From the NCBI GenBank assembly GCA_030144725.1, contig JASKMD010000029.1, positions 2,780,346 to 2,844,345 on the forward strand: a DNA stretch of 64,000 nucleotides, in the 5' to 3' direction. Of this stretch, positions 33,901 to 44,921 are shown piece by piece (positions within the stretch are counted from its first letter, which is position 1; each line of letters starts with the position of its first letter). A model generated the notes under the pieces. That model was not told the DNA's origin and ran no database searches. It saw nothing but the letters and a program-made list of their open reading frames with translations. The DNA is from Haematococcus lacustris. Taxonomy: Eukaryota; Chlorophyta; Chlorophyceae; Chlamydomonadales; Haematococcaceae. Both the position numbers and the translations under genes were made by a program.

Positions 33901-34686
33901 AGTGCCTACCATCCTGAGTCTGATGGTCAGACAGAGAGGTATAATCGTACCCTGGAGGAAATGCTTCGACATTACATCTCCCCTGCCCAGTCTGACTGGC
34001 CTTTCTTCCTGTCGCTAGCTGAGTTTGCTGTGAACAACAGCTGGCAGGAATCCATCCAGTCCACGCCCTTCCTGGTCAACACTGGACAGTCACCTCTGAC
34101 GCCGGCTCTGCTGGAACTGCCAGGTGAGGTGTACTGTCCCTCTGCCAGGAAGCTGTCTGAGTGGTGGCAGAGTAATGTCAAGCAGGCCCGCCATTTCATG
34201 GAGCAAGCTCAGCAGCGTCAGGCCTATCTGGCCAACAAGGGACGCAGGGATGTGGAGTTCAGCCCTGGTCAGTTAGTGCTACTGAGCACCAAGAATCTCA
34301 GGCTGAAGCCAGGTAAGGCTAAGAAGTTGCTGCCTAGGTTCATTGGGCCTTTCAAGGTGCTGGAGCATGTAGGTCCTGTTGCTGTACGCCTAGACCTGCC
34401 TCCTGCCATGGCACGCATGCACCCTGTGTTCCATGTCGCCCTGCTGAGGCCCTACACTTCTGAGCATCCTCACTTGCCTCCTCCTGTGGATTGGCTAGAT
34501 GAGGCGCCTCTGTATGAGGTTGAGAAGTTGCTCGCCCATCGTGGTGTCCGTGCTGGTAGAGCACGTGGCTACTTGGTCAAGTGGCAGGGTTATGATGACT
34601 CGTACAACACATGGGAGCCAAGGAATAACCTTGTGAACTGCCAAGAAGTGTTGACTGCATATAATGCAGTGCATGGTTTGTCTTAG
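30931..34686 (+). CDS. pol: Pol of element A: protease, RT, RNase H, integrase, chromodomain
   Basis: Domains in order: protease (MLFDSGAAASFI), RT (CVDYRQLNKITLRDQYPLPR; active site VYIDDILI near 32283-32306), Ty3 RNase H (VYCDASLQGVGAVL), integrase HHCC (HVGITKTLERIS, CDACQRNK), the DDE core (MDLITKLP, IISDRGSHFTN, HPESDGQTERYN), and a C-terminal chromodomain (GYLVKWQGYDDSYNTWEP). The Pro/His-rich region between protease and RT (31470-31700) is a repetitive linker. The first ATG is 30931, but the frame is open back to the gag UGA at 30859. All catalytic residues I can check are present and the protein is intact. Confidence 0.95.
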   Translation: MPEGRAADDGVLHFSFPGRVNGFACTMLFDSGAAASFINCAAVEQYQLASYKLKQPKEFLVANGQPVVCTHACSVQLNVQTLSCRVELLVMPEMFSAFDVLMGSDWLQSNGVLLDYLARTITVQLAAVKTVLKCEPAAPIMAPHCAHILAKHKQATVSAKVAYRWLRKGGQSLVALISSQPINPTPASVLSVHPTSTPANLLFNNPDPHSHSTSSPSCPLFHHPTPAPANQLSPNPDPHSHSTSLPPAPSINYPTSIPPAVAAQLTALISEYDDVFAPFNTLPPQRPVGHTIPLQPGCKPPALPSYKMSQPELLEMKKQVAAFLEQGIIEPSSSPYAAPVLFVKKKSGELRMCVDYRQLNKITLRDQYPLPRVDDLFDRLAGCTVFSSLDLQAGYHQIRIPDEDVPKTAFRTPSGLYQFKVLCFGLTNAPATFQRVMNNAFADVINDCALVYIDDILIMSKNVPKHFPHLRRVLELLRKHQFKAKLSKCEFLKTALKFLGHIVSDQGIAVDPDKVKSITSWPVPRSLTAMQQFLGAANFVRKFVHNFSAISAPLTDLTGKAGADFNWHKWPDDKLKAFDALKHAISRVPLLKIPDITKPFQVYCDASLQGVGAVLMQEGYPLAYLSKKLIPAEKNYTTGEQELLAIITACKEWRCYLEGVPFTLYTDHKPLVALKTQKVLSRRQTRWLEFLSRYDFTIEYLPGDTNPADPLSRIPDAPASNTVMVMTRSRKRLLEGEEAGVVQPAQPAIQQPQQEPQPQLVLEQPLPPPPLPVHPLHAVNMTEQLLAAYAADEAFASTVDQYDLDKHGLYRTKGKNQIVVPHCPDLKARILVEMHDAQFAGHVGITKTLERISRRFWWPRLRSEVRHYVSNCDACQRNKSVNTRPGGLLTPLAIPYDRWESMSMDLITKLPPGDHGFDAIAVFVDRLSKMVHFVPCRESMNAEGFARLFIDNVFKHHGVPREIISDRGSHFTNHFWASVMAILGVKECKSSAYHPESDGQTERYNRTLEEMLRHYISPAQSDWPFFLSLAEFAVNNSWQESIQSTPFLVNTGQSPLTPALLELPGEVYCPSARKLSEWWQSNVKQARHFMEQAQQRQAYLANKGRRDVEFSPGQLVLLSTKNLRLKPGKAKKLLPRFIGPFKVLEHVGPVAVRLDLPPAMARMHPVFHVALLRPYTSEHPHLPPPVDWLDEAPLYEVEKLLAHRGVRAGRARGYLVKWQGYDDSYNTWEPRNNLVNCQEVLTAYNAVHGLS

Positions 34687-34746
34687 CATCACTGCTTTAG
34701 TGTTGCGAGTCCTTGTGTTCTCACGAGGGCGGAGCGTTTCCTCTTT

Positions 34747-34759
34747 GGAGGGGGAGGAA
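34747..34759 (+). promoter_or_regulatory. Polypurine tract of element A
   Basis: GGAGGGGGAGGAA directly before the 3' LTR, the expected plus-strand primer site. Confidence 0.85.
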
Positions 34760-34966
34760 TGTAGCGAACGGCTCCTCGAAGCCTAGCTCGCCTCACGGTA
34801 CTTCTGTACTGCAGTGTGACATGGTGGGCGAAAGGGGCAGGTGGGCCTTCGTGCACACCTGCTTCAGAGGTTCGACTCCTCGGGGGAAACGTTCTAAACC
34901 CTGGCCGTGTCACGCTGTGGGAAAGAGGTGGTTATCGGTTATCGGCGCTGCTCTTAGCACGCTACA
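34760..34966 (+). repeat. 3' LTR of element A
   Basis: Identical by eye to 28761-28967. Confidence 0.95.
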
Positions 34967-37900
34967 CCGGGTGGACTGATTTCCACTCAGCAGGTAGTTG
35001 AAGCCGCAGAGCGACAGGGGTGACGACCTCTAGGACCTTGAAGGGGCCGTGGGTGAACTTGCGGGCGGCGCCGGCAGCTTGCGTGGCTGGTCTGATGTGG
35101 GTAAAGAAGCTATCACAAAGGTAAACCATGTCACCACTGGAGAATTTATGATCCTGACGGTGGGCATTGGCATACTTGACTTGCCGCTCTTGAGCTTTGA
35201 TGAGGTGTTGTGTAGCGGCGGCGATGTTGGTAGCCATGCGCTGCAGAAAGGCTGGGGCACTCTCGCTGGTATCTGGTGTGGCCCGTGCTTGAGCAGCTGA
35301 TGACACTGCTAGAGACAAAGGAGTGTGAGGTTCTTGGCCGGAGTTGAGCATGAAAGGGGAATAGCCGGTACTGGCCTGGACAGATGCGTTGTAGGCAAAC
35401 TCAACGGCGGTGAGGTGGTTGTCCCAGTCTGTGTGGTGCGGCGAGACGTAGTTGCGCAACATGTCTTCAATGGTGCGGTTAGCGCGCTCAGTCTGGCCGT
35501 CAGTCTGGGGATGGTTGGCTGTGGAGATATTTAAGTAGGTCCCGGTCTTGGCAAAGAGCTGTTGCCAGAAGTTGGAAGTGAACCTGGGGTCCCGATCAGA
35601 GATGATGACGTTGGGGAGGCCGTGGTATTTGAAGACAGAGTCGAAGAAGAGTTGGGCCAGCTCAGGGGCTGACACTGTGGTGGTTGTGGGGACAGTATGG
35701 ATCATTTTAGTCAGCTTGTCCACAAAGACGACAATGGCGTCGTGGCCAGCCGAGGTGACAGGTAGCTGGGTGATCAAGTCCATGCTGACCTGCTCCCATC
35801 GGTGCTGGGGCACGGGCATAGGCTGCAGAAGGCCAAAGGGTTTTGTGGTGCTAGACTTGTTCCGTTGGCAGTGGGTGCAAGTGCGAATGTAGTCATGCAC
35901 TGCAGCTGCCATGCGTGGCCAGTAGACAAGGCGGGACAGCCGGAGGTAGGTTTTGTCCCGACCAAGATGGCCAGCCGTGGGGACATCATGTGCTTCACAC
36001 AACAGGTCCGTGCGCAAAGGGCCCGCTGGAATGTACAGTAAAGGGGTCCCTCGGCCTGTGTGATACAGCAGATTGTCCTGAACCGTAAACTGTCGTGCGC
36101 GTCCTTTGAGGGCGGCAGCAAGATGACGCTGATATTGAGGATCGGTAGCCGCAGCATCGCGTATGTTCCGTAGCCGTGATTGGTCGACAGAGATGGTTGT
36201 CTCAGTGACCTGGGCGGGGTTGCGCTGTGTCCGTCGCCCAACCGACAGTAGTTGATAATCTGACCGACGTGACAGGGCGTCTGCCACTATGTTCTGTTTG
36301 CCCGGGATATGATCTATGATGCAGTCATACTCTTGAAGGACCTCCATCCACCGCGCTTGGCGACGGCAATCGAGACGAGGCTGTGTTTGAATGTGCTTTG
36401 TAGCCCAATTGTCCGTGAGTAGGTTAAATGACGCACCAAGGAGGTAGTGACGCCATACCTTGAGGGCCTCCACCAGAGACAGGAGCTCCTGCTCATGGGT
36501 GGGATAGTTCCGTTCTGCTGGCAGTAGTTTACGGGAGTGGTAGGCCACGACCCGCTCGGCTGAACCGGTACCCTGAGAGAGCACGGCACCAATGCCGATG
36601 GAAGATGCATCACATCGTAGCGTATACGGTTGCGAAGGATCTGGAGCAATGAGAATAGGTGCAGAGACGAGTGCCTGCTTCAGGACGTCAAAGGCTGACT
36701 GCTGGGCCTGACCCCATGCCACGACACCCTGCTTGTCATGCCCGTCTGCTCTGGTCAGAGTGGTGAGAGGTGCTGCAATGGTAGAGAAGTCTTTCACAAA
36801 GCGGCGGTAGTAGTTAGCAAGGCCTAGAAAGCTGCGTACGTCATGCACAGTTGTGGGGATGGGCCAGGATTGAACCGCAGCTACCTTGGCTGGATCGCAT
36901 GCAATGCCCGAGGCAGAGACAATGTGACCAAGGAAGGATGTTTGGTCCATGCCGAACTCACACTTGGAAAGCTTGGCATAGAGCTTATGTTTGCGGAGTA
37001 GGTCGAGCACGCGCCGAAGGTGGGCTATGTGCTCTTGTGGGGTGTGGGAGAAGATCAGAATGTCATCTAGGTAGACCAGGACGCAGTCATCTAAGAGATC
37101 GTGCAGCACGTCATTCATGAGACGCTGAAACGTGGCTGGTGCATTGCACAGCCCGAAGGGCAGCACCGTGAATTCAAAATGACCGTAGCATGTGCGGAAA
37201 GCTGTTTTGTGGATGTCCTCGGGGGCAACCCGGATCTGATGGTAACCTTGGCGCAGGTCTAGCTTGCTGAACACCTTGGCACCATGGAGCCGATCTAGTA
37301 GTGTGTCTAGGCGTGGAAGAGGGTACTTGTTCTTGATGGTCAGACGGTTGAGAGGGCGGTAATCGATGCACATGCGGAATGAGCCATCCTTTTTGCGCAC
37401 AAGCAACACACCGGAGGCATAGGGAGAGGTGCTGGGGCGAATGAAGCCTTTGTCCAAGAGCTCCCCTATTTGTTGTTTCAACTCCGCTAGCTCACTGCTG
37501 GACACATTGTAGATGGGCCGCGCCGGGGGTGGCTTGGCTTGTTGGAGCTCAATGCGGTGGTCCACGGAGCGCTCTGGTGGCAGTCCATGCGGAAGGTTTG
37601 ATGAGAATACGTCGGCATACTCCTGTACAATGGGAGAACAATCCAGAACCTGATGACAGGTCTCGGCATTACTGTCAGCCGGGGTGATGGAGACTAGGAA
37701 GGTTGGACAGTTATTGCTGATTGCCGTGCGGAGCTGTGCAGAGCTTATGAGCAAAGGGCTGCCGCTGGTGTTTGTAGTGCCTGGCTGCTTGACAGGGGGC
37801 CGGAGTGTGTGTTGGCGTCCTGCATGTCGGAATCGCATGATGTTGGCTTTCCAGTCGATGCGGGGATTGATTTCCGCAAGCCAGGGCTTACCCAGGATGA

Positions 37901-38306
37901 TGTCGAAGTCGTGAAGGTGTGTAACATGCAGAGTTTGCTCGCCCTTGTAGGTACCCAGCCGGAAACGCGCATTGGGAATCATGGCGCTGCTCTGCTGTTG
38001 ATGGCCGTCGGCTAGGCTGATGTAGTCGGGGCTCACTTTCTGGGCAGTCTGAATGCCATACTTTGTGCAAAAGGCCGAGTCAATAAACGAGCCAGTAGCG
38101 CCTCCGTCAATCAACACCCGTGCACTATTGCCCTTGTATGATCCCGTGAAGACTAGCAAATCAGCATGGCTGTCGGGACTGGAGTTGGCTGCGAGCTTAG
38201 TGATACGGAGCCGGGGCGGTGGCGGGGTGATAGCGGTGGTCTTGCCAGTGCTTGCTTTGGGCTGGCTGGACTCTAAGTCTTTGCTTGGTTGGGGGGTCGA
38301 GCCGCC
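34967..38306 (-). CDS. pol: Pol of element C (protease to integrase)
   Basis: Minus-strand frame entered by -1 frameshift at 38315-38309 and open to the A insertion. Protease: [13 protein letters not shown] (note DGGA where A has DSGA). [22 protein letters not shown] and [10 protein letters not shown]. RNase [17 protein letters not shown]. Integrase: [20 protein letters not shown] with CTHCQRNK, then [19 protein letters not shown] and [12 protein letters not shown]. After KSVHPV the frame hits A's target duplication; the chromodomain continues at 28758-28442. Apart from A and the B insertion in gag, no lesion is seen. Confidence 0.93.
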
Positions 38307-38335
38307 CAGTTTTTTGGACCGCGTTTGTTAGGGTG
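38273..38335 (-). pseudogene. gag: 3' end of element C gag (cut off by insertion B)
   Basis: In the gag frame the sequence reads [19 protein letters not shown] and stops at 38273. It continues the CKH of the zinc knuckle at 49237 when B is removed. It contains the slippery heptamer A AAA AAC and overlaps pol by 36 nt. Confidence 0.8.
38309..38315 (-). promoter_or_regulatory. Canonical -1 ribosomal frameshift heptamer A AAA AAC (gag/pol of C)
   Basis: In the gag frame the codons are CCA AAA AAC, so the heptamer is correctly phased. Slipping one base back continues [10 protein letters not shown] into the pol frame. This is the classical X XXY YYZ retroviral site. The downstream 36-nt overlap is GC-rich; I did not fold it. 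Confidence 0.8.
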
Positions 38336-38337
38336 TG

Positions 38338-41300
38338 TCGCGCTGTGTTGCGCTGGTTGTGCAACAGTATGGCAGTGGTGCGTCGAACCCCAAAGTGCCC
38401 ATTGCTGCCATGCATGGCCAACACAAGCTGATCACGCGCGGGAGGGGCTGGTACTACCTTGGTGCTGCCATCTGCCATGACACGCAATAGCTGATTTGAG
38501 TCCCACCGGTAGGCCTTAGCACGGCGTGTCACCCGACGCAACTCGGTGGCAGACTGCCCAGGGTTGTGAGCCCCGGTGCGCAGGAAATGGAGTGTGGCTA
38601 TGTCCGCATGGACGTCAGTGTCCTCCTCGACAGCGGCCACAACTGCTGCTGCCAGACCGGCCGGTGAGGCAGTGCAGCCGACTGGATGCGGGGGGCGACT
38701 GGTCCATTGGGGCCCAGCACTTCCCTCCGGCACGCAGGCACAGGAGGCAAGGCTGGGGCTGGGGTGGGTGCGGGAGAGGGTGAGGGAGATGGCCAGCAGG
38801 GTCTGCATGGCATAGGCGTCCATGCAGCGACCCAGGATTGCAAAGCGTTGCTGTAAGTTGACCCCAGGAGCTGCTGTGGCGCCAGTGCCATAGCCCAAGG
38901 CGCGCTCCCGCTCCGGGACAGAAGGCTCGCTGCGGGTGCCGTCAGGGTTGAGGATCAGCCCCGGTCCGCGGCCACGGTAAGCGTACGAATGGGGGGTTGC
39001 AACAAGGGTGGGTAGCACTCGGAGGGGCTGTCCAGCCACCTCACATTGCCAGGCCGGGGGCGGTGGCCATGTGGTGGTGAGGGGTGTGGTGCGACCGGGG
39101 TCCAGGATGTCTTGCACCTGAACCTCATCAGTTGTGGCCTGAGCCACCACCACAGCTGCCGCAGCAGGGTCACACAAATTGGTCCAGTAGTTGCGTAGGC
39201 GATGTGCATAAGAACCCACAGCAGCAGCATCAAAGCAGAGCGGCTCGCCAAGCACCTCACACAACGGCTGAAATTGAGAGCGCACATAGACACTGCTGAA
39301 GTTAAACTGGACTGCTGCATTTTCAAGGATGTAAGCAGGTGGGCAGGTGCGCTGCAGCTGTTGCAAGGCACCGATGATGCGCAGGCAATCGAGGTGGGTG
39401 GAGGAGTGTGAACCATACATGCCAGCTTGGGTGCCAGCAGGGGAGAGATCCTGACACTCCCATCCTGCCACAACTAACCATGGTCGTGCTGCTTTGGCTC
39501 CCGCATGCACCAGGTGTGCCGTGGTGATGCCACGAACGTCAGCAGGAAGAGTGGTGAATGCTGTCGCATAGGCCGAAGAGGGGAGGAGCCGGGGGTATTG
39601 GGCAGACAGTGTAACCACACGATGGTGCGCAACACGCTGGGCAGCAGGGTCTGTGTCACAGTAATAGTACTGCTTGACCGCCATGCCATTGCGAAGGCAC
39701 ATCTCTAACCCAGCACATAGGCCCCCAAAGAGCTCCAGCAAGACCACGCCATGAGTAGCAGCCGGGCAGAAGGTGCCAGCAATGCAGCAGGTATTGAGGC
39801 GCACCGGCTGTGCAACCCCATGAGCATCCCGTTGACCCACTGACATGCCCGCAAAGGTGACAGCAGGAGGTAGGGTAGCAAGAGTAGGAGCGGCCAGCTG
39901 GCATATGGCGGCAATGCGCGAATGGAGCACGGCAGTGGGGTCCGGCAGGGCAGGTGGGGCTGGAGGGTGGCGGGTGGCGTCTAGGTCCCCCCCCAGATTG
40001 CCCCACAACAGGTCAGCAGGATGGGTGGCATAATCAGAGTCAAAAGGCCAATAGGAGGCACAAGCCCATACCACATTTGCGGTTGGTGTTGGTGAAGGAA
40101 AGCAGGCCAGGGCCGCCGCGGGATCGGGATCAAGCTGGGCACCAGTGCCGTCCAGGCTGCACGGTAGCGGCCAGCGGGAGAGCACGTCTGCATTCTGGTG
40201 CTTGTTCCCCGGGCGGTGCTCAATGGTGAAGGTGTAGTCTTGCAAGGAGAGGGCCCACCGGGCGTGGTGGCCTGTGAGGTTGGGGTTGGTCATCAGCCAG
40301 GTGAGGGGTTGGTGGTCTGTGACCAGGCGGAAGGAGGCACCATGCAGGTAGGGCCGGAGGGTCTTGATGGCCCACACTGCACACAACATTTCACCCTGGT
40401 AAGAGCTGTAGTTGCGTTCGTGCTTGTTGTTGCTGCGGGAGACGCAAGCGACCATGTATTCCATGCCAACGTCATCCACTTGGCCTAGGACAGCGCCGCA
40501 CCCAGCTGTGGACCAGTCAGTGTGCAACACAAAGGGACGCTCATGGTCAGCACGACGCAGGACCAAGCCGGGGGTGCAGATAGCGGCCTTGAGGGTTGCA
40601 AAAGCTTGCTGGTGCTCCTCCCCCCATATCCAGGGTGCCCCTTTGCTAGTGAGATGTGTGATAGGTGCGGCGATGGCAGAGAAGTTGGGCACATAGCAGC
40701 GGTAGTAGTTGATGAATCCCATAATCTGGCGTAGGTCATGCAAGCAGGTGGGAGTGGGTAGGGCAGTAACAGCCGCCACCTTGGCCTCAGTGGGAGACAG
40801 GCCATGGCTGCTGACATTGTGCCCAAGATACTCTACCACATCAGCACCAAAGACGCTCTTGTCAGGGTGCGCCTTCAGCCCAGTGGCTTGGAGCATGCGT
40901 AGTGCTGCTGTCACGTCGATCAGGTGCTGCTCTGCGGTGGTGCTGTGGACAAGCAGGTCGTCAATGTACGCCTTGCAACAGTGTATGAGGCCAGCATCAG
41001 CAACGCAGCGGTCCATGACACGCTGGTACTCGGCTGGTGCATTGCGTAGGCCAAATGGCATGCGGTTAAAGTAATAGAGCTTGTTACCACACCAGAATGC
41101 TGTCTTTATACGGTCAGCTGGGGCAATGTGCAGCTGGAAGAAGCCACTACGCATGTCTAACTTGCTGAAGTAGCAGCTGTCGCCCAACTCACTGAACAAC
41201 TCATCGGGGCGGGGCAGGCCATAGATGTCAGGCCGGGTGGCAGCGTTGAGCTGCCGGTAGTCAATAGCAAAGCGCTTGTCAGTCCAGTTGCCATGGACAT

Positions 41301-44300
41301 CTTTCTTGGCAGGTAGGACAGGGGCAGCAGCGTAGCTGCATGGGCCCTCCACCGGGGAGATGATGCCGGCAGCCAGCAGCTCGGCGGTCTTGTCACTGCA
41401 AATCTGACGCTCTATGGGGCTGTAGCGACGCGGAGGACTGCGGACAGGCTCAGTAGTGGTAAGGGGGATGGTGAGAGGGGGGCGTGGACCATGGTACCCT
41501 GGCAAGTCTGACAAGCTATAGGAAAAGGCGTTGTCATGTGCCTCGATGACAGCTTGCAACTGGTGATGTTGGGCGGCAGTCATGTCAGGGTGATGGCCAA
41601 AGAGCATGCCCTTGGGATGCTTTGTGAAGCGGGCATCAGGCGGCAGATGCTGGTGTCCATCGGGGAGTGTGTGGGCAATGGTGACGCAGCTGAACATGCA
41701 TGGAAGAGCTGGCACCTCTTGCGGTTGTTGGGGTGGGCAAGCATGCATGGTGGGTAGCAGCGCGCAGAGGATCAGCAAGAATGCACAAGCGTTGCGCAGT
41801 GTGCAGCCCTTACGCATGGCGTCAAGCAGCCCCTTCCCCGCGGTTGACCAGCGCTCAAGGAGCGGTGTGGGTGCCTTAGCACGCTGCTTGCGGTCCCGCC
41901 GGCGGGCAGCCCCCAGGCCCAGTGGCTGATGTTTGGGGGTACGGGTGGGAAGCTGCTGCCTGTCCATGCCACGGCCGGGCTTGCTGCGAGGGGCCAGGGG
42001 GGGACCCCTGATTTCCACCCCTGGCTGGTCCTCCGCAACACTGGGGGTGTGGCTGCAACCGGAGGTGGCGCTGGCCGCACTTGGCTTACCCTCCGGAACC
42101 CCCAGGTAGCACGCGCTGGTATGGCCGCTGCTACCCTCCGCACCCCCGCTGATCACTGGGCTGGCCACGCAGGCCCGAAGGGGGCTGCCCTGCATCAGGC
42201 TAGAGGGGTCAGCCAAACTGCACTGGCTCAGCATGGTTGCACTGGACCATTCAGCTGGGGGCTCAAAGTGCAATGGCAAGGCATGGCGTGGCTGCGGGTG
42301 AGCATGGCTAGCCAGCTGAGGGGCGTAGGTAAGCAAGCGCCCTGGTAGGTCAATCTGTATGCCGTGCCGAAGCATGACCTCTGTGCCTATCACAAGGGTG
42401 TAAGGCAGGCTGCTGTGTTCCTCCACGATGTGCACGCGGTGGCGGGAGCGGGCTGCATGGGGTGTGCCCAGAGCCAGACCCACCTCTACCACCACCGCAC
42501 CCAGGGTCTGGAAAGTGGTCCCCCCGCTCTGGATGATGCGTAGCTGGGTGGGGAGCACCTCCAGTTGCAGCTGCTTGGCCAGGCCTGCCGTCATAAGTTG
42601 AGCGCCAGAGCCTGAGTCAATCATGACCCCAGGGATGGCATGGGGGTTGCCGTGCCTATCAAGCACGCTGAGCCCTGCGTGCACACTGGGGTTGGCAGCA
42701 AAGGGGAGGGCCTGCGGGGGAGGGGCCCCGGCACGGATGTACGAGGCAGGCGGCAGCGACGCGCTGGCTGATGAGTTCTGGGCACTTTGGGCAGCACCCA
42801 CACCTTGTGCCAGCGGTTGTTGTGCACGCAGCTGTGCCACCTGAGCCTCCACAATCAGCAATGACTGCTGCATGCCAGTAACGCGCTGATCAAGAGCATG
42901 TACAATGTTGGTTATGTCGGCAAGCACAACACGCTCAGGCTGAGGGACTGCGGGCGGGCTGCGAGCTGAGGCACTACCCGGGGTGAAGCTAGTGGGGCGA
43001 TCAGCGGCAGCTGCCAGGGCATGGCGCATGGCCTCAAGCGCATGCTCAGGGCTGGTGATGGGCACAGAGGTAAAGCTATGCATGGCTGCACCCTCATCTT
43101 CTACCATACCCTCAGCGGCGACCAGCGCATGGGTGGGAGCAGGGGGCCCCCAGTGTACAGGGCGTAGCTCGGGGTGCTTGGAGTAGCAGCGATCCTCGGT
43201 GTGGCCATCCTTGTCACAATGATCACAATGCAGCCGGCTGCGAGGGGGCCCTCCCCTTGGCTGCATGGCGGTGTGAGCACGCAACGGCGCAGCAGCAGGG
43301 GGCCGTGAGGCCATGAACAACCTGAACTGCTCAAACAAGGCTTGCTCGGCTGGCTGAGGGCTGCTGGCATTGACATGTGTAGGGGCGGTGGAGGGTGCAG
43401 CCCTAGGCTGTCCTTGCATGCCTATGTGGCATTCCGCGGTGCTGTGGCCTGTCCAGCGCTGGTGGTTCTCACACCATTGCAGTTGTGATTGGGCAGGCCT
43501 AGGTGGTGGCATGGACGCATGCAGAGCATTGCCGAGCTGCTTCATCAGGCGCTGGGCAGCCTTGACAGCGCTGGCATCACCTCCCTTGAGCTGCCCCAGC
43601 AGGTCGGTCGTGTTAACGCCGATGGCGACAGTTGGCTTGCCAGCTGCCTGATCCAGCTGGAGCATGCCTACGAGCTCGTTGTAGACCTGTGTGGCAGCGG
43701 TCTCTGCACGGCCAAGGGCCAACTCGACCGAGTCCTCGCTGTGATGGGGCATGGCCAACCTAGCAAAGGCTGCCTTGCTGCGTTGCACAAAGGCCTGCCC
43801 TTGGGGGTGCAGGACATGACGCGGGTGTGGCTGCAGGGCAATAATGAACATGTTGACAGCACCTAAGCGGCTGAGATGGCCTTGCTCGGTCATGCGCACC
43901 AGCTGAGGCGACATGCGTGCCAGGAGCGACGCGGGTGCCTCCGTCCGCCCGCTGTCACCCGTGTCACCCAGCCGCATACCTTGCACCTGTTGCTTCAGGA
44001 GCACGGGGTCCGCGAGGTCGTCGCGGACGATAGCCAGGAACATCTCAATGCATTGGGCGGAGTCCAAAGCGCTCTCGTCGTCGAGCTCCTCGTACCGGGC
44101 CTGATACTCCTGGATGACAGAATGCTTTACATAACCATCGCTGAATGCCGCAGCCGCGCGGCTGGGCAGCTTACGAAGCACAAGCGCGAGAGCGCGGTCG
44201 CTCGACAGCTCGGCATCGTCGCAGAGCACATGAAGCGCGCTCTGAACGCACTGAAAAGACCGATCCAGCTCATAAGGCGACAGCACTGTACCGGAAGAAG

Positions 44301-44421
44301 GCAGCGGGTGCTTGACGCCGAACGAGGTGGCGGAACTGAAGCGGGAGCCGTAGGTGGGGATGCCACTTGAGCCGCCCGCGTCGCCGGCGTTCGAAGCACC
44401 GTCGACGGACATAGCGCTCAT
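38338..44421 (-). CDS. Gag-Pol polyprotein of B with a C5-cytosine DNA methyltransferase domain
   Basis: A single frame from ATG 44421 runs through about 2030 element-encoded residues before crossing into C (frame stop at 38197). Order: Gag; CCHC knuckle CDHCDKDGHTEDRC (from residue 399); protease MIDSGSGAQL (D602); RT FAIDYRQLN and YIDDLLVHS (YIDD 1152-1155); RNase H FVLHTDWSTAGCGAVLGQ (about 1300); DNA methyltransferase (about 1555-1905); integrase start HGSNGHFGVRRT (about 2003), then truncated. Methyltransferase motifs: I VVLLELFGGLCAGLE (from 1559), IV GWECQDLSPAG with Cys1656, VI YILENAA, VIII HRLRNYWTN, and a IX/X-like ERERALGYG...FAILGRCMDAYAMQTLL end. No stop or shift interrupts it. 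Fusion into Gag-Pol means the enzyme would be made with the RT and could act on cDNA or at the insertion site. Activity is inferred. Confidence 0.9.
38710..39760 (-). other. Domain: C5-DNA methyltransferase inside B pol
   Basis: Located between RNase H and integrase. The catalytic Cys codon is at 39456-39454. The residue before Cys is Glu rather than the usual Pro (WECQ against PCQ); the ENA of motif VI and the R-x-R-x-YW-x-N of motif VIII are kept. The length (about 345 residues) is that of a bare catalytic domain, without the target or regulatory regions of DNMT1-type enzymes. Confidence 0.85.
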
Positions 44422-44480
44422 GCCACGTCAGGATAAGCTTGAGATAGGCAGTGTTTCGTCCGCCCTTGCTGGTCCTCTGA

Positions 44481-44874
44481 TGTTGCAGACGGGGCAGGGG
44501 GACAGGAAAGACGTGGGCTCAATCCACACGGTTCCCTTTACGATTTGGGCTTGGGGAGTGCCTCGACCGCTTGGTAGGCTGGCGGGTTACAATGAGGTAT
44601 CTCAAGCTGCTGAAGCAGCAGCAACTCAGTCCTTAAGTGCCTAGCAAGTGTGGAGATCCAGGGTAATGTAACTGCCGTCTGAGTCAGTACGGCCAATCAG
44701 CATCAAGGAACCAATCAACATGCACCAATGATCAGCCCTCGCCACAACACCTAAACTAGAGATGTAGTCTGCGCACAACGCCACAATTGCGCCTAATCTG
44801 GCTAAGGAGTTAACAACATGAGAGGCACCCGCCCTTGTTACGCATTATGTCCGGTCACCTTGTGTGTTGTGACA
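44481..44874 (-). repeat. LTR of B shared between the two tandem parts
   Basis: 394 bp, TGTCACAACAC...GTCTGCAACA in minus orientation, with two visible differences from 48842-49235. On one side it is followed by the 5' leader and gag. On the other it is preceded by 40 bp (44875-44914) that are the normal 3' sequence of the element, as in a one-LTR junction. Confidence 0.9.
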
Positions 44875-44921
44875 GCTGTCGCGCTGTAAGCATGCGCTGG
44901 GACCTGGCACTTACTGTCGAG

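Larger units (their letters stand above)
28761..34966 (+). mobile_element. LTR retrotransposon A (Ty3/gypsy chromovirus), complete
   Basis: 6206 bp with identical 207-bp LTRs and the 5-bp duplication CCGGG (28756-28760, 34967-34971). Both gag and pol are open, LTRs are identical, and PPT and a primer-binding candidate are present. This is a young, possibly active copy inserted in the pol gene of C in opposite orientation. Confidence 0.97.
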
